A program made the position numbers and the translations under genes. A DNA stretch of 64,000 bases, from positions 155,001 through 219,000 of the forward strand of contig JAXCGZ010015121.1 in assembly GCA_037179515.1 (NCBI GenBank), read 5' to 3'. Below the pieces are notes generated by a model. It searched no databases. It worked only from the letters and a program-made list of their open reading frames with translations, and had not been told where the DNA came from. The stretch is from Halocaridina rubra (Eukaryota > Arthropoda > Malacostraca > Decapoda > Atyidae). The stretch's first letter is position 1. Every line of letters starts with the position of its first letter. Of this stretch, positions 61,630 through 64,000 are shown piece by piece.

Positions 61630-61716
<87 letters not shown>
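61611..61716. repeat. (CTAT)n-(CA)n microsatellite
   Basis: Five CTAT units, then pure CA from 61631 to 61716, before LINE-A A23. Confidence 0.97.

Positions 61717-64000
<2,284 letters not shown>

Overview
This window looks like intergenic or heterochromatin-like DNA from an arthropod, most probably a decapod crustacean. That is inferred from the very dense (CA)n, (TA)n, (GA)n and (AAT)n microsatellites, tRNA-derived SINEs, and RTE, Jockey/CR1-type and Tigger elements. The species cannot be fixed from the sequence. I found no convincing host protein-coding gene. Almost every long open frame is either transposon-derived or a translated microsatellite.

The dominant component is one family of non-LTR retrotransposon, called LINE-A here (CR1/L2/Daphne-like by motif resemblance; apurinic endonuclease plus reverse transcriptase, FADD motif). 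It has about 23 copies. One is essentially full length (33543-38675, about 4.45 kb once a nested solo LTR is subtracted): a 5' UTR, an ORF1 with a coiled coil, a 940-codon ORF2 and a short conserved 3' UTR ending in TTAGGTAATCA units. Nearly all other copies are 5'-truncated at different points, and nearly every copy has (CA)n on both sides in one fixed orientation. This points to an element that inserts into CA microsatellites, including the CA tails of earlier copies, and so builds the head-to-tail nests at 46-55 kb and 58-59 kb. ORF2 has no early ATG. It overlaps the end of ORF1 in the -1 frame, where a canonical A AAT TTT slippery heptamer lies (34996-35002). These two observations are the strongest candidates for something undescribed.

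Layout: 0.9-3.9 kb is a decayed Tigger transposon with TIRs and a TA target duplication. 4.3-6.9 kb is a decayed second LINE (LINE-B). 7-12.4 kb holds SINEs (S1, S2), a hairpin element, and minus- and plus-strand LINE-A fragments among microsatellites. 13.8-19 kb is a degenerate AG-rich tandem array interrupted by a 325-bp palindrome and a minus-strand RTE-type LINE, followed by a second short hairpin MITE. 19.7-22.4 kb is unassigned. 22.5-33.5 kb is a run of LINE-A copies in both orientations, one split by a pair of 512/511-bp LTR-like repeats. 33.5-38.7 kb is the full-length LINE-A. 39.2-42 kb holds an S2 SINE and an unrecognised decayed coding-like region. 42-46.2 kb is an old near-full-length LINE-A. 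46.2-55.2 kb is a nest of young LINE-A copies interrupted by an old jerky-type Tigger pseudogene. 55.3-62 kb holds repeat fragments, LINE-A tails and a 1.7-kb array of 30-bp units. 62-64 kb is mostly trinucleotide and dinucleotide repeats.

A short dispersed repeat, R (four copies), shares its 3' end with LINE-B, which suggests it is mobilised by the LINE-B machinery. Copy boundaries were read by eye and are good to about 5-20 bases unless a target-site duplication is quoted.
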